NCBI GenBank assembly: GCA_026394025.1
Contig: JAPKZC010000106.1
Coordinates: forward strand, 1-11,804
Origin: Candidatus Solibacter sp.
Lineage (GTDB): Bacteria > Acidobacteriota > Terriglobia > Bryobacterales > Bryobacteraceae
Direction of reading: 5' to 3'
Length of the DNA stretch: 11,804 nucleotides
Shown: piece after piece, positions 5,604-11,804 of the stretch
Numbering within the stretch: position 1 is the stretch's first letter
Layout of the letters: every line of letters starts with the position of its first letter
The notes under the pieces: generated by a model
Told to the model about the DNA's origin: nothing
Databases searched by the model: none
What the model saw: only the letters and a program-made list of their open reading frames with translations
Translations under genes and position numbers: made by a program

Positions 5604-6319
5604 TGAAACTCAAGCTAGGCATTCCCAAGGGCAGCCTGGAAAACGCCACCATCGATCTTTTCCGCCGCGCCGGATTCCAGATCGCTACCTCCAGCCGCTC
5701 CTATTTCCCCACCATCGACGATCCCGAAATCGAGTGCATGCTGATCCGCGCCCAGGAAATGGCGCGCTACGTCGAAGACCACGATCTGCGCGGCAAGATC
5801 ATCGCCACCGAACTCGTCGCCACCACCAAGCGCTATCTGGAAAAGCACGGCGTCACGGCCAAGGTGGAATTCAGTTGGGGCGCCACTGAAGTCAAGCCGC
5901 CCGTCCTCGCCGACGCCATCGTCGAGGTCACCGAAACCGGCTCCAGCCTGCGCGCCAACAATCTCAAAATCATCGATACCGTGATGGAATCCAACACGCA
6001 GTTGATTGCCAACAGGGCATCCTGGCAGGACGCCAGGAAGCGCCGCAAGCTGGAAGATATCCGCATGCTGCTCGATGGGGCCATCAACGCCCTCGGCAAA
6101 GTCGGTCTCATGCTCAATGTCCACAAGGACAATCTGTCCGCCGTGCTCGCCGTGCTCCCGGCCCTGAAGCGGCCCACCATTTCGCACCTCAGCGACGACC
6201 AGTGGCTGGCGGTCAACACCATCCTGGATGAGACCACCGTGCGTCACATCATTCCCCGGCTGAAACAGGCGGGCGGCGAGGGAATTGTGGAATACCCGCT
6301 CAACAAGATCGTCCTGTGA
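5603..6319 (+). CDS. hisG: ATP phosphoribosyltransferase, long-form type with internal deletion
   Basis: HisG joins ATP and PRPP in the first, feedback-controlled step of histidine synthesis. The start IPKGSLENATIDLFRRAGF, the segment EIECMLIRAQEMARYVED (42-59), the KRYLEKHGV segment (77-84), the PRPP-binding DAIVEVTETGSSL (104-116) and a C-terminal ACT-like regulatory domain (about 167-238, GLMLNVHKDNL to YPLNKIV) mark it as the long, HisZ-independent form. That form usually has about 285-300 residues; this one has 238. After YVED (residue 59) the sequence jumps to HDLRGKIIATE. The expected 50 or so residues, including the conserved 'G-x-x-D-x-G-(I/L)-x-G-x-D' segment of the catalytic core, are absent without a frame change. 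Activity is therefore doubtful unless this is an assembly error. Its TGA overlaps the hisD GTG. Confidence 0.9.
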   Translation: MKLKLGIPKGSLENATIDLFRRAGFQIATSSRSYFPTIDDPEIECMLIRAQEMARYVEDHDLRGKIIATELVATTKRYLEKHGVTAKVEFSWGATEVKPPVLADAIVEVTETGSSLRANNLKIIDTVMESNTQLIANRASWQDARKRRKLEDIRMLLDGAINALGKVGLMLNVHKDNLSAVLAVLPALKRPTISHLSDDQWLAVNTILDETTVRHIIPRLKQAGGEGIVEYPLNKIVL

Positions 6320-7554
6320 TCCGCATACTCGAAACCAAACAGGTCGGCCGCCTGCTGGCGCGCAAGGCCGCCCGATTCACTGAAGCCGAGGCCGTGGTGC
6401 GGCCCATTCTGGATGCCGTGCGTCAACGCGGCGATCGCGCCCTGATGGATTACGCGCGCCAGTTCGACCACCTCGCACGCAAGAGCGTACGCGTGCCGCA
6501 GGCCGAACTACGCGCCGCCCGCCAGGCGCTGTCCCCGCAATTCCGCGCCGCAGTGGAGGTTGCCGCCGCCAACATCCGCGCCTACGCCGCGCGCCAGATG
6601 CCGCGCCAGTGGACCGCCCAAACCAAGCCCGGATTGAAACTCGGCCAGATCGTGCGCCCGCTCCATACCGTGGCGGCCTATATTCCGGCGGGGCGCTATC
6701 CGCTGCCCTCCACGGTGATGATGACGGCCATTCCCGCCCAAGTGGCCGGCGTGCCCAACGTCTGCATCGCCTGCCCAAAGGCGGTCGGCGAGGTCTTCGG
6801 CACCGCGGACCTCTTGGGCGTGCACCAGGTATTTCAGATGGGCGGCGCCCAGGCCATCGCCGCCTTCGCTTTTGGCACCCGCAGCGTGCCGCGCGCGGAC
6901 CGCATCGTCGGCCCCGGCAATATCTACGTCGCCGCCGCCAAGAAATTGCTCGCCGGCGAGGTCGGCATCGATTTCATCGCCGGTCCCACGGAGATCCTCA
7001 TCATTGCCGGCGATGGCGACGCCCGTCTCTACGCCAGCGATATGCTCGCCCAGGCGGAGCACGACGTGGATGCTTCGGCTATCCTGCTGACCACCTCGAA
7101 GCGCCTGGCGCTTGCTGTGGCCAGTGAAATCGAGCGGCAGTTGGGTACCCTGCCCACCGCCCCGGTGGCCTCCAAGTCGATTGCCAAAAACTCGGCCATC
7201 GTTTTAGTCCGCTCGCTCGAAGAAGCCCTGGAGATCTCCAACCGTTTCGCGCCCGAGCACCTGAGCATTCCCGACGCCTCGCTCCTACCCGGCGTTCTGC
7301 ACGCCGGCAGTGTCTTCGTTGGCCCCTATAGTCCCGAAGCCGCCGGCGATTACGCATCCGGCCCCAATCACGTCCTCCCCACCAGCGGAGCCGCCCGCCA
7401 GCGCGGAGGCCTCTCCGTCACCGACTTTCTAAAAGTAATCTCCGTCCAGGAATTGACTCAGCCGGCCCTTCGCAAACTGGCCCCCGCCATCACCACCCTG
7501 GCCCGAGCCGAAGGCCTGGAAGCCCACGCCCGCAGCGTCGAGGTGCGATTATGA
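6316..7554 (+). CDS. hisD: Histidinol dehydrogenase
   Basis: The 412-residue enzyme performs the last two oxidations, from L-histidinol via histidinal to histidine, with NAD and zinc. The family is unmistakable: YIPAGRYPLPSTVMM (122-136), GGAQAIAAFAFGT (176-188), VGPGNIYVAAAKK (198-210), GPTEILIIA (223-231). The likely zinc ligands are Gln246 and His249 (in AQAEHD), Asp345 (in EAAGDYASGPNH) and His404. The catalytic pair Glu314-His315 lies in APEHLS. Length is close to normal (E. coli about 434). It starts with GTG overlapping the hisG stop by four bases. Its own TGA overlaps an ATG at 7551 that probably once started hisC before a repeat entered the junction. Confidence 0.97.
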   Translation: MIRILETKQVGRLLARKAARFTEAEAVVRPILDAVRQRGDRALMDYARQFDHLARKSVRVPQAELRAARQALSPQFRAAVEVAAANIRAYAARQMPRQWTAQTKPGLKLGQIVRPLHTVAAYIPAGRYPLPSTVMMTAIPAQVAGVPNVCIACPKAVGEVFGTADLLGVHQVFQMGGAQAIAAFAFGTRSVPRADRIVGPGNIYVAAAKKLLAGEVGIDFIAGPTEILIIAGDGDARLYASDMLAQAEHDVDASAILLTTSKRLALAVASEIERQLGTLPTAPVASKSIAKNSAIVLVRSLEEALEISNRFAPEHLSIPDASLLPGVLHAGSVFVGPYSPEAAGDYASGPNHVLPTSGAARQRGGLSVTDFLKVISVQELTQPALRKLAPAITTLARAEGLEAHARSVEVRL

Positions 7555-7657
7555 GGTGGCATAAGGCTTCGCCACCCAGCGGAATAACGCCTCCCGACGT
7601 CGCCTGTCTTCCGTTTTCTCTGCGCTTCCTCTGCGCTCTCAGCGCCTCTGCGTTGAA
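7555..7657 (+). repeat. CTCTGCG-type repeat element inserted between hisD and hisC
   Basis: The stretch begins directly after the ATGA overlap with a hairpin, GGTGGC (7555-7560) and GCCACC (7571-7576). It ends with a 38-base segment (7620-7657) rich in CTCTGCG units. That segment is nearly the same as the right arm of the element at 10535-10647, differing by a few substitutions or single-base gaps. The last 16 bases, GCGCCTCTGCGTTGAA, are identical in the two. This copy lacks the matching left arm, so it is a half element or a rearranged one. Its base and codon pattern differ from the flanking his genes. Confidence 0.75.
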
Positions 7658-8668
7658 TCGCGTCCCTCGAATACCGGCACTCCAGGACTCCGCCTCGATT
7701 TCAACGAGAACACCGTCGGCTGCTCGCCCAAAGTCATCGAGTTCCTCAAGGCCAACCTCTCCGCCGCCGGTCTCGCCGTCTACCCCGAGTACACTGCCGC
7801 CAAGCAAGCCATCGCGCGTTACTTCCACGTCTCGCCCGATCAGTTCGTATTCACCAACGGCACCGACGAGGCCATTCAGGTCTTCATCAATACTTACATC
7901 GATGACGGCCAGGAAGTGCTCGTCCTCAAGCCGGCCTACGCCATGTATCGCTTCTATGCCGAAGTCGCCGGCGCCACAATCAAGGAAGTCGCCTACCCGC
8001 AGCCCTCGATGGAGTTTCCTCTCCAGGAAGTACTCGACTCCATCACGCGCCAAACCCGCGCCGTCATTCTCTCCAATCCCAACAACCCCACTGGGACAGG
8101 CCTCAGCCTGCTCGCCATCGAGCGCATTCTGTCGCGCGCCAGGAAGGCCGTCGTCATGGTGGACGAAGCCTACTACGAGTTCTCCGGCGTCACCGCCCTC
8201 ACCGAAATCGAGCGCGTGCCGAACCTCTTCGTCTGCCGAACTTTCTCCAAGGTGTTCGGCATGGCGGGCATGCGCCTGGGGTGCCTGTTCTCCCACCCGG
8301 CCAACATCCAATACCTGCACAAGGCCCAGTCGCCGTACAGCGTGAATTCGCTCGCCGTGATGGCCGCGCAGGCCGCGGTTGCCGATACCGCCTACATTGA
8401 AAACTACGTCGCCGAAGTGCTGGCCGCGCGCGAGCTGCTCTGCGTCGGCCTCGAACGCCTCGGCATCGCCTATGTGCCCAGTTCGGCCAATTTCGTCCTC
8501 GGCCATTTCGGCAAACGCGCCATTGAAGTCCGCGACCGCCTGCGCGGCCAGGCCATACTGGTGCGCGATCGCTCCTACGAAGCGCCCGGCTGCGTCCGCA
8601 TCACCGTGGGCACGCGCGCCCAAACCCGCCGCCTGCTGGCCGCGCTGGAAGAAATCTGGAACCAATGA
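7658..8668 (+). CDS. hisC: Histidinol-phosphate aminotransferase with disrupted 5' end
   Basis: HisC transfers an amino group from glutamate to imidazole-acetol phosphate using pyridoxal phosphate. From 7682 the frame is a well-preserved fold type I aminotransferase: PGLRLDFNENTVGCSP, TNGTDEA (about 7856-7876), NPNNPTGTG (about 8078-8104), DEAYYEF, TFSKVFGMAGMRLG with the PLP lysine at 8249-8251, and a C-terminal APGCVRITVGT. The roughly 20 N-terminal residues normally ahead of LRLDFNEN are missing and replaced by the repeat at 7555-7657. From the stop at 7562 to the GTG at 7916 this frame has no ATG, GTG or TTG; only CTG codons (7604, 7631) could start it. The ATG at 7551, coupled to hisD, reads in another frame to 8345. 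Either hisC is broken, uses an unusual start or a -1 shift, or the sequence has an error. It overlaps the HAD gene by four bases. Confidence 0.85.
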   Translation, partial: SRPSNTGTPGLRLDFNENTVGCSPKVIEFLKANLSAAGLAVYPEYTAAKQAIARYFHVSPDQFVFTNGTDEAIQVFINTYIDDGQEVLVLKPAYAMYRFYAEVAGATIKEVAYPQPSMEFPLQEVLDSITRQTRAVILSNPNNPTGTGLSLLAIERILSRARKAVVMVDEAYYEFSGVTALTEIERVPNLFVCRTFSKVFGMAGMRLGCLFSHPANIQYLHKAQSPYSVNSLAVMAAQAAVADTAYIENYVAEVLAARELLCVGLERLGIAYVPSSANFVLGHFGKRAIEVRDRLRGQAILVRDRSYEAPGCVRITVGTRAQTRRLLAALEEIWNQ

Positions 8669-9345
8669 ATCAACCTCTGATCGTATTCGACATGGATGGC
8701 GTTCTGGTGGATGTCACCGAAAGCTACCGCGAGAGCATCGCCCAAACCGTCAAGCACTTCACCGGCGTCAGCCTGACTCGTGAACAGATTCAGGACTATA
8801 AGAACCAGGGCGGCTGGAACGACGATTGGAAACTCACCCACCACCTCATCGCTGCCGCCGGCCGGGAGATCGCCTTTGAAACCGCCAGGGATTACTTTCA
8901 ATCCATCTTCCTCGGTAACGGCGAGGGTGGCCTCATCCTCCGCGAAGAGTGGGTGGCGCGCCCCGGCGTGCTGGAAGAGCTCAATCGGGAATTCCAGTTC
9001 GCCGTCTTTACCGGGCGTCCCAAAGCCGAGGCCGAACTCACCTTGAACCGCTTTGCCGCGGGCGTGGTCTTCCATCCCGTCATCGGCATGTACGAGGTGG
9101 AGAACCACAAGCCGCATCCCGAGGGTCTCCTGCGCATCCTCGAGGACAACCCAGGCCGCACGGTCTACTACATCGGCGATACGGTGGATGACGCCCGTTG
9201 CGCCCGCGCGGCGCAAGTCCCCTTCATCGGCATCGCCGCGCCCTCCAACCCGCGCTACATCGACATGGTGTTCCTCTTCCAGGCGGAGGGCGCCTTCGCC
9301 ATCGTCGACGACATCAATTTCCTGCAAGAGGTCTTCGCCGCATGA
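8665..9345 (+). CDS. HAD-family (subfamily IA) phosphatase, candidate histidinol-phosphatase
   Basis: The 226-residue protein carries all four HAD motifs: I, DMDGVL with nucleophile Asp9 and Asp11; II, FTGR with Thr116; III, Lys149 in NHKPHP; IV, GDTVDD (171-176). Between motifs I and II lies a helical cap (about 15-95) of the C1 type, as in subfamily IA phosphatases. A related IA group is found beside histidine genes in other bacteria. This operon has HisB only as a dehydratase, with no HisB-N phosphatase domain, PHP-type or IMPase-type enzyme in view. The simplest inference is that this protein dephosphorylates histidinol phosphate. It is not the usual HAD subclass for that step (HisB-N is a different HAD subfamily), so the role is unproven; a general sugar-phosphate or repair phosphatase is possible. 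ATGA overlaps link it to hisC and hisB. Confidence 0.8.
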   Translation: MNQPLIVFDMDGVLVDVTESYRESIAQTVKHFTGVSLTREQIQDYKNQGGWNDDWKLTHHLIAAAGREIAFETARDYFQSIFLGNGEGGLILREEWVARPGVLEELNREFQFAVFTGRPKAEAELTLNRFAAGVVFHPVIGMYEVENHKPHPEGLLRILEDNPGRTVYYIGDTVDDARCARAAQVPFIGIAAPSNPRYIDMVFLFQAEGAFAIVDDINFLQEVFAA

Positions 9346-9929
9346 GAACCGCCAACATACAGCGTGACACGAAGGAGACGCAAATCTCCGCCATCCTGAA
9401 AATCGAAGGCCGCGGCCGCTACGACATTTCCACCGGCATCCGTTTCTTCGACCATATGCTGGAACTGTTCACCAAACACGGCGGCTTCGATCTCACCTTG
9501 AAGGCCGAGGGTGATCTCGATGTGGACCAGCACCATACTGTGGAAGACGTCGGCATCGTGCTCGGCCAGTTGTTCGCCAAAGCGCTGGGCGATCGCAAGG
9601 GCATCAACCGCGCGGGCTATTTCGTCCTCCCCATGGACGAGACCCTCGCCGTAGTCGCCATCGATCTCGGCGGACGCCCCGCATTGGTCTACAAGGATCT
9701 GGTCAAGGTGCGCCTCGTGGGCGATCTGCAAACCGAGCTTGCCGAGGATTTCTTCGGCGGCTTCGTCCATCACGCCGGCGCCAACCTGCATGCCAAGGTC
9801 TTGTACGGCCGCTCCAATCACCACAAGCTGGAAGCCATTTTCAAGTGCTTCGCGCGCGCCATGAAGTTCGCCTGTTCCAAGGATGCGCGCCTCAAAGACC
9901 AGCTTCCCTCCACCAAGGGGCTCCTGTGA
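9342..9929 (+). CDS. hisB: Imidazoleglycerol-phosphate dehydratase
   Basis: The 195-residue monofunctional enzyme dehydrates imidazole-glycerol phosphate to imidazole-acetol phosphate. Hallmarks are RFFDHMLELFTKHGGFDL (34-51), the manganese-binding DQHHTVEDVGI (62-72), PMDET (97-101), the second metal motif YGRSNHHKLEAIFKCFARA (155-173), and the C-terminal PSTKG (189-193). Both metal-binding His-His-x-x-x-Glu clusters are intact. There is no fused N-terminal phosphatase, unlike enterobacterial HisB, which supports a separate phosphatase next door. The start is set at the ATG overlapping the HAD gene stop; upstream in-frame starts lie inside the HAD gene. Confidence 0.96.
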   Translation: MRTANIQRDTKETQISAILKIEGRGRYDISTGIRFFDHMLELFTKHGGFDLTLKAEGDLDVDQHHTVEDVGIVLGQLFAKALGDRKGINRAGYFVLPMDETLAVVAIDLGGRPALVYKDLVKVRLVGDLQTELAEDFFGGFVHHAGANLHAKVLYGRSNHHKLEAIFKCFARAMKFACSKDARLKDQLPSTKGLL

Positions 9930-10522
9930 TTGCCATCTTCGATTACGGCGCCGGCAATCTGCGCAGCGTGCAGAACACGCTCGGTGAACTCGGCTGCGAG
10001 TACACCCTGGCCCGCGATTCGGCCGGTTTGCTCGCCGCCACCAAAATCCTGCTTCCCGGCGTCGGCCATTTCGGCCAGATGATGCGCTCTCTAGACGTTC
10101 TGTGTGTACGCGAAACCCTCATCCAGCGCATTCAAGCCGGCGTACCCTTTCTCGGCATTTGTCTGGGCATGCAGGCGTTATTTGACACCAGCGAAGAGGC
10201 CCCGAAAGTCCGCGGCCTCGGCATCTACCCCGGCATCGTGCGCCGCTTCCCCTTCGAAGCGCGTGTCCCTCACATGGGCTGGAATGAACTCGATGTGCGC
10301 CCCGGCTCGAAGCTCATTCGCGATCTGAATGCCCGCCCTTACGTCTATTTCGCGCACAGCTATTATGTGCCGGAGAACCACCGCGCCAGCGCCACCTGCA
10401 CCTACGAACTCCGTTACACCGCCGCCCTCGAATCGGGCAACGTGTACGGTGTCCAGTTCCACCCCGAAAAATCCGGCGCCGTCGGCCTGCAAATCGTCCG
10501 CAATTTCCTGGAGCTCGCATGA
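9926..10522 (+). CDS. hisH: Imidazole glycerol phosphate synthase, glutamine amidotransferase subunit
   Basis: HisH releases ammonia from glutamine and channels it into HisF. The 198-residue protein is a class I amidotransferase. It begins IAIFDYGAGNLRSV and has the oxyanion strand LLPGVGHFGQMM (42-53), the nucleophile Cys79 in GICLGMQ, and His179 and Glu181 in GVQFHPEKSG. All triad residues are present. The start is GTG 9926, overlapping the hisB TGA in a GTGA arrangement; longer in-frame starts fall inside hisB. Its TGA (10520-10522) is part of an ATGA that probably marked the former start of the next gene. hisF now begins 136 bases further on, behind a repeat element. Confidence 0.96.
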   Translation: MIAIFDYGAGNLRSVQNTLGELGCEYTLARDSAGLLAATKILLPGVGHFGQMMRSLDVLCVRETLIQRIQAGVPFLGICLGMQALFDTSEEAPKVRGLGIYPGIVRRFPFEARVPHMGWNELDVRPGSKLIRDLNARPYVYFAHSYYVPENHRASATCTYELRYTAALESGNVYGVQFHPEKSGAVGLQIVRNFLELA

Positions 10523-10665
10523 AGGAAAAGTCTATTCAACGCAGAGGCGCAGAGACGCAGAGACAAGCGCAGAGAAAGGCAAAGGCAAGACAGAGTTCGA
10601 TGGTCTTCCCTGCGCTTGTCTCTGCGTCTCCGCGCCTCTGCGTTGAAGGGGTTTGGCCGTGCTAG
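10519..10665 (+). other. 48-codon open frame through the repeat, coupling hisH to hisF
   Basis: From the ATG overlapping the hisH stop, this frame stays open through both arms of the inverted repeat and ends at TAG 10663-10665. That is just past the hisF GTG at 10659-10661, which it overlaps. The product (MKEKSIQRRGAETQ..., basic) has no recognisable domain and is probably not a protein of interest. It may let ribosomes travel from hisH to hisF and unfold the hairpin. Confidence 0.4.
10535..10647 (+). repeat. MITE/REP-like element with 38-bp inverted repeats between hisH and hisF
   Basis: The left arm 10535-10572 (TTCAACGCAGAGGCGC...) and right arm 10610-10647 (...GCGCCTCTGCGTTGAA) are reverse complements at 37 of 38 positions, around a 37-base spacer. 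In RNA this would be a very long hairpin inside the operon transcript. Within the arms, CGCAGAG units recur. There is no transposase gene, so any mobility would be in trans. The right arm is closely related to 7620-7657. Confidence 0.9.
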
Positions 10666-11423
10666 CCAAACGCATCATCCCCTGTCTCGATGTCACCGGC
10701 GGACGCGTCGTCAAGGGCGTCAACTTCGTCAACCTGCGCGATGCCGGCGACCCCGTCGAACTTGCCGAACGCTACAACCGCGATGGCGCCGATGAATTGG
10801 TGTTCCTCGACATCACCGCATCTAGCGACGCCCGCGAAATCATGGCTGACGTCGTGGCCCGCACCGCGCGCCAGGTCTTCATCCCGCTGGCCGTCGGCGG
10901 CGGCATCCGCTCCGTGGCGGACGCGCGCCGCATCCTGATGTCCGGCGCCGACAAAGTCACCGTCAACACCGCCGGCGTGCGCCGTCCCGAACTCATCACC
11001 GAACTCAGCAACGAATTCGGCGCCCAGGCCGTCGTCCTGGCCATCGACGCCCGCCGCCACGGTCCCGGTGGCTGGCACGTCTACACCCGCGGCGGGCGCG
11101 ACGATGAAGGTATCGACGCCGTAGCCTGGGCCGCGCGCGGCGAACAGTTCGGCGCCGGCGAAGTCCTACTCACCTCCATGGATACCGATGGCGTGCAGGA
11201 TGGTTTCGATTGCGGCCTCACCCAAGCCGTCTCGCGCGCCACCCACATTCCCATCATCGCCAGCGGCGGGGCGGGGAAGCCCGAGCACTTCGTCCGCGTC
11301 CTGACCGAGGGCCTCGCCGATGCCGCGCTGGCCGCCTCCATCTTTCATTACGGAACTTACACCGTGAATCAACTGAAAGAAGAACTCGACAAACATGGCA
11401 TCCCGGTTCGGGTGACCGCATGA
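10659..11423 (+). CDS. hisF: Imidazole glycerol phosphate synthase, cyclase subunit
   Basis: HisF is the (beta/alpha)8 barrel that uses ammonia from HisH to form imidazole-glycerol phosphate and AICAR. The protein starts MLAKRIIPCLDV with catalytic Asp11 and has the second catalytic Asp130 in VVLAIDARR. Phosphate-binding segments PLAVGGGIRS (77-86) and IIASGGAGKPEHF (199-211) are also visible. At 254 residues it has normal length. GTG 10659 is chosen because GAAGGGG (10645-10651) lies seven bases upstream and the resulting N-terminus matches the family exactly; the TTG at 10653 is too close to that site. The ribosome binding site overlaps the last bases of the inverted repeat, so the element shapes hisF translation. 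Its TGA overlaps the hisA ATG. Confidence 0.96.
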   Translation: MLAKRIIPCLDVTGGRVVKGVNFVNLRDAGDPVELAERYNRDGADELVFLDITASSDAREIMADVVARTARQVFIPLAVGGGIRSVADARRILMSGADKVTVNTAGVRRPELITELSNEFGAQAVVLAIDARRHGPGGWHVYTRGGRDDEGIDAVAWAARGEQFGAGEVLLTSMDTDGVQDGFDCGLTQAVSRATHIPIIASGGAGKPEHFVRVLTEGLADAALAASIFHYGTYTVNQLKEELDKHGIPVRVTA

Positions 11424-11804
11424 TTGTTCCCTGCATAGATCTGATGGACGGCAAGGTGGTTCAGTTGGTCCAGGGCCGCGAGAAGGCGCTGGAAGGCGAT
11501 AGCCCCGAGGAGATGCTGCGCAAATTCGCCGCGTTCCCCGAAATCCAGGTGATCGATCTCGATGCCGCCCTGGGCCGCGGATCGAACGACGAACTCGTGC
11601 GGATGCTGGCCTCGAAAGCCGTGTGCCGCGTCGGTGGCGGTGTGCGCACCGTGCAGCGTGCGCGCACCCTGCTCGCCCAAGGCGCCCACCGCGTGATCGC
11701 CGGCACCAGCGCGTTCACCAAAACCGGCATCAACCAGGAACTTCTCACCGCGCTGCGCGATGCCGTGGGCCGCGAGCGCTTGACCATCGCGCTCGATTCC
11801 AAAG
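11420..11804 (+). CDS. hisA: ProFAR isomerase HisA-like, partial (runs off the window)
   Basis: Open from ATG 11420 to the last base with no stop, giving about 128 residues. The start MIVPCIDLMDGKVVQLVQG matches the first strand of HisA, with catalytic Asp7. VIDLDAALGRGSND, CRVGGGVRTVQRA and HRVIAGTSAF are the phosphate- and substrate-binding strands of this half-barrel family, and the final ALDSK should hold the second catalytic Asp. HisA isomerises ProFAR to PRFAR, the substrate of HisF, so its place after hisF is sensible. It is a divergent HisA (MIVPCIDL rather than the common IPAIDL). The C-terminal half is outside the window. Confidence 0.88.
   Translation, partial: MIVPCIDLMDGKVVQLVQGREKALEGDSPEEMLRKFAAFPEIQVIDLDAALGRGSNDELVRMLASKAVCRVGGGVRTVQRARTLLAQGAHRVIAGTSAFTKTGINQELLTALRDAVGRERLTIALDSK

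Noticed and set aside
7490..8665. Long minus-strand open frame (391 codons) opposite hisC
   Set aside because: It is a shadow produced by GC-rich codon bias; the plus strand carries unmistakable aminotransferase motifs.
10535..10647. Inverted repeat as a transcription terminator between hisH and hisF
   Set aside because: The stem is far longer than a normal terminator, has a 37-base loop and no T-run, and the operon continues in tight coupling after it.
10653..10655. TTG as the hisF start
   Set aside because: It would lie two bases from the GAAGGGG site and add residues before the canonical MLAKRIIPCLDV; GTG 10659 fits both spacing and family.

Overview
This window looks like the chromosome of a GC-rich acidobacterium, probably of the Solibacter/Bryobacter group. 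That placement is an inference. It rests on overall GC and codon use, the secreted FG-GAP/ASPIC-UnbV protein, the style of the histidine enzymes, and dispersed repeats built from CTCTGCG/CGCAGAG units. No rRNA or other marker gene is present to confirm it.

The left half (about 1-5060) is a mixed region. It holds a polytopic GT-C-like membrane protein (24-1601), a BrnT/BrnA-type toxin-antitoxin locus whose toxin gene appears deleted and frameshifted while the antitoxin is intact (1738-2291), and a small secreted protein of unknown function (2552-3046). That last gene has its own promoter, preceded by tandem direct repeats. A convergent gene on the minus strand (3043-4797) encodes a large CRTAC1-like FG-GAP/ASPIC-UnbV protein with an uncertain N-terminus. 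A 280-base spacer with hairpin repeats separates it from the next operon.

The right half (5060 to the window end) is one co-directional histidine operon: hisL leader - hisI - hisG - hisD - hisC - HAD phosphatase - hisB - hisH - hisF - hisA (hisA runs off the window). Almost every junction is a 1-4 base stop/start overlap, so translation is probably coupled throughout. Together the genes cover most of the route from PRPP and ATP to histidine. hisE and a classical histidinol-phosphatase are not seen; the HAD protein sits where the phosphatase would be expected.

The most interesting find is upstream of hisI. A 22-codon leader ORF (5077-5145) contains five His codons within six positions. It is followed by a strong intrinsic terminator (5174-5201) and by mutually exclusive pairings that fit a classical ribosome-mediated attenuator. 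Its start codon lies only 8 bases after an extended -10 element, so the leader peptide may come from a leaderless transcript.

Two genes in the operon look damaged. hisG lacks about 50 internal codons in frame. hisC has had its 5' end replaced by a repeat element, leaving no in-frame ATG/GTG/TTG for the conserved protein. A second copy of the repeat, a near-perfect 38-bp inverted repeat, sits between hisH and hisF. It is open in the coupled reading frame and appears to supply hisF with its ribosome binding site.
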